Assembly (NCBI GenBank): GCA_965662645.1
Contig: CBFIII010000010.1
Location: forward strand, 1 to 64,000
Origin: UBA5342 sp965662645
Lineage (GTDB): Bacteria; Bacteroidota; Bacteroidia; Bacteroidales; UBA5342
Length of the DNA: 64,000 bases
Reading direction: 5' to 3'
The notes below the pieces were generated by a model. The model searched no databases. It was not told the DNA's origin and saw only the letters and a program-made list of their open reading frames with translations. Made by a program: the position numbers and the translations under genes. Shown in pieces: positions 61,568 through 64,000 of the stretch; the stretch's first letter is position 1, and every line of letters begins with the position of its first letter.

Positions 61568-64000
61568 TGCCATGCACAGAGCTAGCAATACCCCAAGTGA
61601 GAATAGCTATGCTATACATGTGCAGATGTTGGATGAGGATGGTCAGCAGGTGGGCTATCATAAGATGCTAATTGTTAACGGTGAAGCTACGGGGCAGATC
61701 GAGCTTTTTAGTCTGATGAAGCCTGGTTACTATCAGTTGGTGGCACACACTAGTTATATGAAGAACTTCGATCAGCGTTTCTTTTTTAGAACGACCATCG
61801 AAGTGCGCGAAAAAGTAAGAAACCGAAGCATACAAACTACATTTAATAAAAATGCTTATCAATTTGGTGATACAGCTGAGCTGAATTTTACGGTGATTGA
61901 TGGATACCGTAATGCTGTGGGGGGTGCTCGCTTTGTTTATGAGTATATGCAGGGCGATAAGGTGCTGAAAAAAGGGAGTGTGCATTGTGATGATGATGGT
62001 ACTATGGCCGTGAAATTACCTTTGTCTCAGGATATCACTATCAAAGAAAGTCCTCAACTGCGTTTTAGTTATTTTGCTTATGATGGGGCCAATCACAGAA
62101 TGGTACAAAAACAGTCTATTCCTCTTTCTATTCCAAGTCTTAAGGTGGTGTTTTTTCCTGAAGGTGGTGATTTGATAGAAGGCCTACAGGGGAAAGTAGC
62201 GTTTAAAGCTTTTGATAATAATGGAGAAGTTATAGCTGTAAAAGGAGAATTGTTAAAGGACGGAGAAGTCCTTAGTCAACTGACTACAGTACATGATGGG
62301 ATGGGATTGTTTGGTCTCTTGCCTGAGTCGTCATCTTATGCTTTTAGAGTGACCTCTCCTATGATGGGTGATTCTTTATTTTATCTACCAGAAGTAAAGA
62401 AAGAAGGTTTTGTTTTGTCTTATCAAGGACAAGATGAGGATAATGTAAATCTGAGTTTACGACATAATTATTCGCAAAATCAAACTTGTAAATTGTGGAT
62501 CAGCTATTGTGATAGTTTGCTTGAGGTGCACCAACTGCGTGTGGACTCAGTGGTTAGTATTCCTCTGTCTAAAGAGGATTTGCCCAATGGTATTGTCACG
62601 TTTACGGTGTCGGATGAGCAAGGCGTGCCACAAGCCGAACGCTTAGTGTATGTGGAGCAGGATTATCCTACCATGGAGATAATGACCAATAAAACGAGCT
62701 ATGAACAACGAGAGCAGGTCGTCATGACTGTTGAATTGGACGAACCTAACGTCACACGTTTATCCTATGCTGTGGTTGATTCTGTATTAGGCATTAGTGC
62801 TCGCTCATCTCGTTCTAGTATCAGAGCCTATGCAGAGTTAGAATCGGAGCTCAAAGGATTTATTCCTAATGCCAATCAGTACTTAGGAGATGATAGAAAT
62901 ACTGCCGTTAAGCGCGATCTTTTGCTGATGACCCACGGCTGGCGACATTTCGAATGGATGGATCGCAGAGATAGTCTGTCTTCTATACAACTACAAGACT
63001 ATAATAGGGTAGATGGTTGTGTCACCCGTTTTGGTAAACCCTATCGTAAATCAGATATTGTTGTTTTAGACTTAGGTAACATCGAATCTTATGAAAGTTT
63101 TAAAACAGACAAAATGGGTTGTTTTTCTTTTACGCCTGAATACCTTGTGAGGCGAGATAAGAATCTGATGGTGGTGGCTAATGCCAAAAAAGTAAATTTA
63201 TACTTAAAAGTAAGTTTAGAAAATACTGATACCATAGGCTTGGGCCAGATTGTTAGGAATAGTTCCATAAGTCTTTTGCCCGAAGCACCAAAGCCAGTGG
63301 ATGTACCTGAAAATAGTCCTTTTATGCTCTATGATGCGTATGAATTGCAAGAGGTCGAGGTTAGTGCTAATAAGCGCGATTGGGATATGGAGCGTTACCT
63401 TAACTATGCGAGTGATATGATGTTAGGTACTGACTTGGATGATTTCGATACTTTCGAATATCTATTATATCAGGTATCTAACCGACTACTGCTCGAGAGT
63501 GATGGTAATATGCAAGGGGCTTCGGCCTTGGCAGATCGTACTATTGTGAAAACGAATATATACGATAGAACAGATATTATAAATTATGTCACAGGAGAAT
63601 CGGCTATTTCAATAGAATTATCTATTTACTTTAATCAGAGTAATCCTAGAGCAGCTATGATATATCTTAATGATCATTCCTTGGGGCATGAGTTAAGTAA
63701 TCTGGATTTTCTTCGGAAAGAAGACATCGCGGCGATAGCTATCATTGATGGAGCTAAAGGTTACGACCGCTTTGGGATCGAAGCTTATTATGGGGCGGTT
63801 ATGGTATATACCTATTCTAAGGATATTCTGAAGAAAAGAAATTTGAATATGAATAGGGTGCTCTTTGGTAATTTTATTAAAGCGCGTCAGTTTCCTGAAC
63901 AGCTATATAGTGCTGAAGATGTAGCAGGTACTATTGGTTACGATAATCGGGTAACCTTACATTGGCAGCCTTTTTTGCATACTGATCTCGATGGTCAGGC
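61419..64000 (+). CDS. MG2-like/TonB-plug-like secreted protein, paralogue 3 (cut by window end)
   Basis: An open frame from ATG 61419 to the window edge, 860 codons with no stop. It begins with the same signal peptide as paralogue 2 and PDKVYLQLDRNLYAQGDTIW, then diverges. The middle LLLMTHGWRHFEWMDRRDSL, plug-like AAMIYLNDHSLGHELSNLDF and IAIIDGAKGYDRFGIEAYYG, and the start of the closing domain (RVTLHWQPFLHTDLDGQA) are present. About 40 residues are expected beyond the window. It follows paralogue 2 by 3 bp, so the array is one operon. Whether more copies follow is not visible. Confidence 0.85.
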   Translation, partial: MFKKLFVTLLLFLSASVVAAQEKFHAPDKVYLQLDRNLYAQGDTIWLKGYAMHRASNTPSENSYAIHVQMLDEDGQQVGYHKMLIVNGEATGQIELFSLMKPGYYQLVAHTSYMKNFDQRFFFRTTIEVREKVRNRSIQTTFNKNAYQFGDTAELNFTVIDGYRNAVGGARFVYEYMQGDKVLKKGSVHCDDDGTMAVKLPLSQDITIKESPQLRFSYFAYDGANHRMVQKQSIPLSIPSLKVVFFPEGGDLIEGLQGKVAFKAFDNNGEVIAVKGELLKDGEVLSQLTTVHDGMGLFGLLPESSSYAFRVTSPMMGDSLFYLPEVKKEGFVLSYQGQDEDNVNLSLRHNYSQNQTCKLWISYCDSLLEVHQLRVDSVVSIPLSKEDLPNGIVTFTVSDEQGVPQAERLVYVEQDYPTMEIMTNKTSYEQREQVVMTVELDEPNVTRLSYAVVDSVLGISARSSRSSIRAYAELESELKGFIPNANQYLGDDRNTAVKRDLLLMTHGWRHFEWMDRRDSLSSIQLQDYNRVDGCVTRFGKPYRKSDIVVLDLGNIESYESFKTDKMGCFSFTPEYLVRRDKNLMVVANAKKVNLYLKVSLENTDTIGLGQIVRNSSISLLPEAPKPVDVPENSPFMLYDAYELQEVEVSANKRDWDMERYLNYASDMMLGTDLDDFDTFEYLLYQVSNRLLLESDGNMQGASALADRTIVKTNIYDRTDIINYVTGESAISIELSIYFNQSNPRAAMIYLNDHSLGHELSNLDFLRKEDIAAIAIIDGAKGYDRFGIEAYYGAVMVYTYSKDILKKRNLNMNRVLFGNFIKARQFPEQLYSAEDVAGTIGYDNRVTLHWQPFLHTDLDGQ

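Overview
The window is AT-rich Bacteroidota DNA, most likely from a polysaccharide-degrading, perhaps marine Bacteroidales relative. The evidence is two SusC/SusD pairs, a one-protein hybrid two-component sensor, a type IX secretion (T9SS) sorting tail, many lipoproteins, and promoter-like TAnnTTTG boxes in place of sigma70 boxes. The lineage is inferred from gene content only. No tRNA, rRNA or CRISPR array was seen.

Region 1 (1-15.3 kb, minus strand) is a storage-glucan locus read from about 15.2 kb downward. It encodes a fused GH13 + GH133 debranching protein built like the eukaryotic enzyme, a stand-alone glycogen-binding CBM48 protein, alpha-glucan phosphorylase, glycogen synthase and branching enzyme, then a SIMPL-domain protein and a LacZ-type GH2 beta-galactosidase. 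Most gaps between the glycogen genes hold a strong hairpin.

Region 2 (15.3-19.6 kb) has a decayed kbl gene, a YhcH-family sugar anomerase-like gene with nagA (amino-sugar catabolism), a Spy-like periplasmic protein, dispersed intergenic repeats and a decayed GH3 fragment.

Region 3 (19.6-53.7 kb) is a polysaccharide utilisation region: a hybrid two-component regulator, an S1-type sulfatase, a large T9SS-secreted lamin-tail-domain protein, then a seven-gene, same-strand run (FAS1 lipoprotein, SusC, SusD, FAS1 lipoprotein, FAS1 lipoprotein, SusC, SusD), a GH105 unsaturated-uronyl hydrolase and a GH2 lipoprotein. Sulfatase + GH105 + GH2, with remnants of GH3 and probably an alpha-L-rhamnosidase, point to a sulfated, uronate- and possibly rhamnose-containing glycan; this is inference. 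The gaps are full of eroded genes: two GH3 fragments, a TonB-receptor C-terminus, a lipoprotein start and a GH106-like C-terminus, all on the plus strand.

Region 4 (53.7-64 kb) has a membrane-anchored TPR regulator with a C-terminal helix-turn-helix, followed by a tandem array of at least three paralogous ~900-residue secreted proteins with macroglobulin (MG2)-like N-termini and a TonB-plug-like segment near the C-terminus. Nearly identical ~290-bp direct repeats span the gene junctions, and a repeated decamer lies in front of the array. The third copy runs off the window end.

The two systems most worth following up are the FAS1-SusCD operon and the MG2/plug array with its TPR-HTH regulator.
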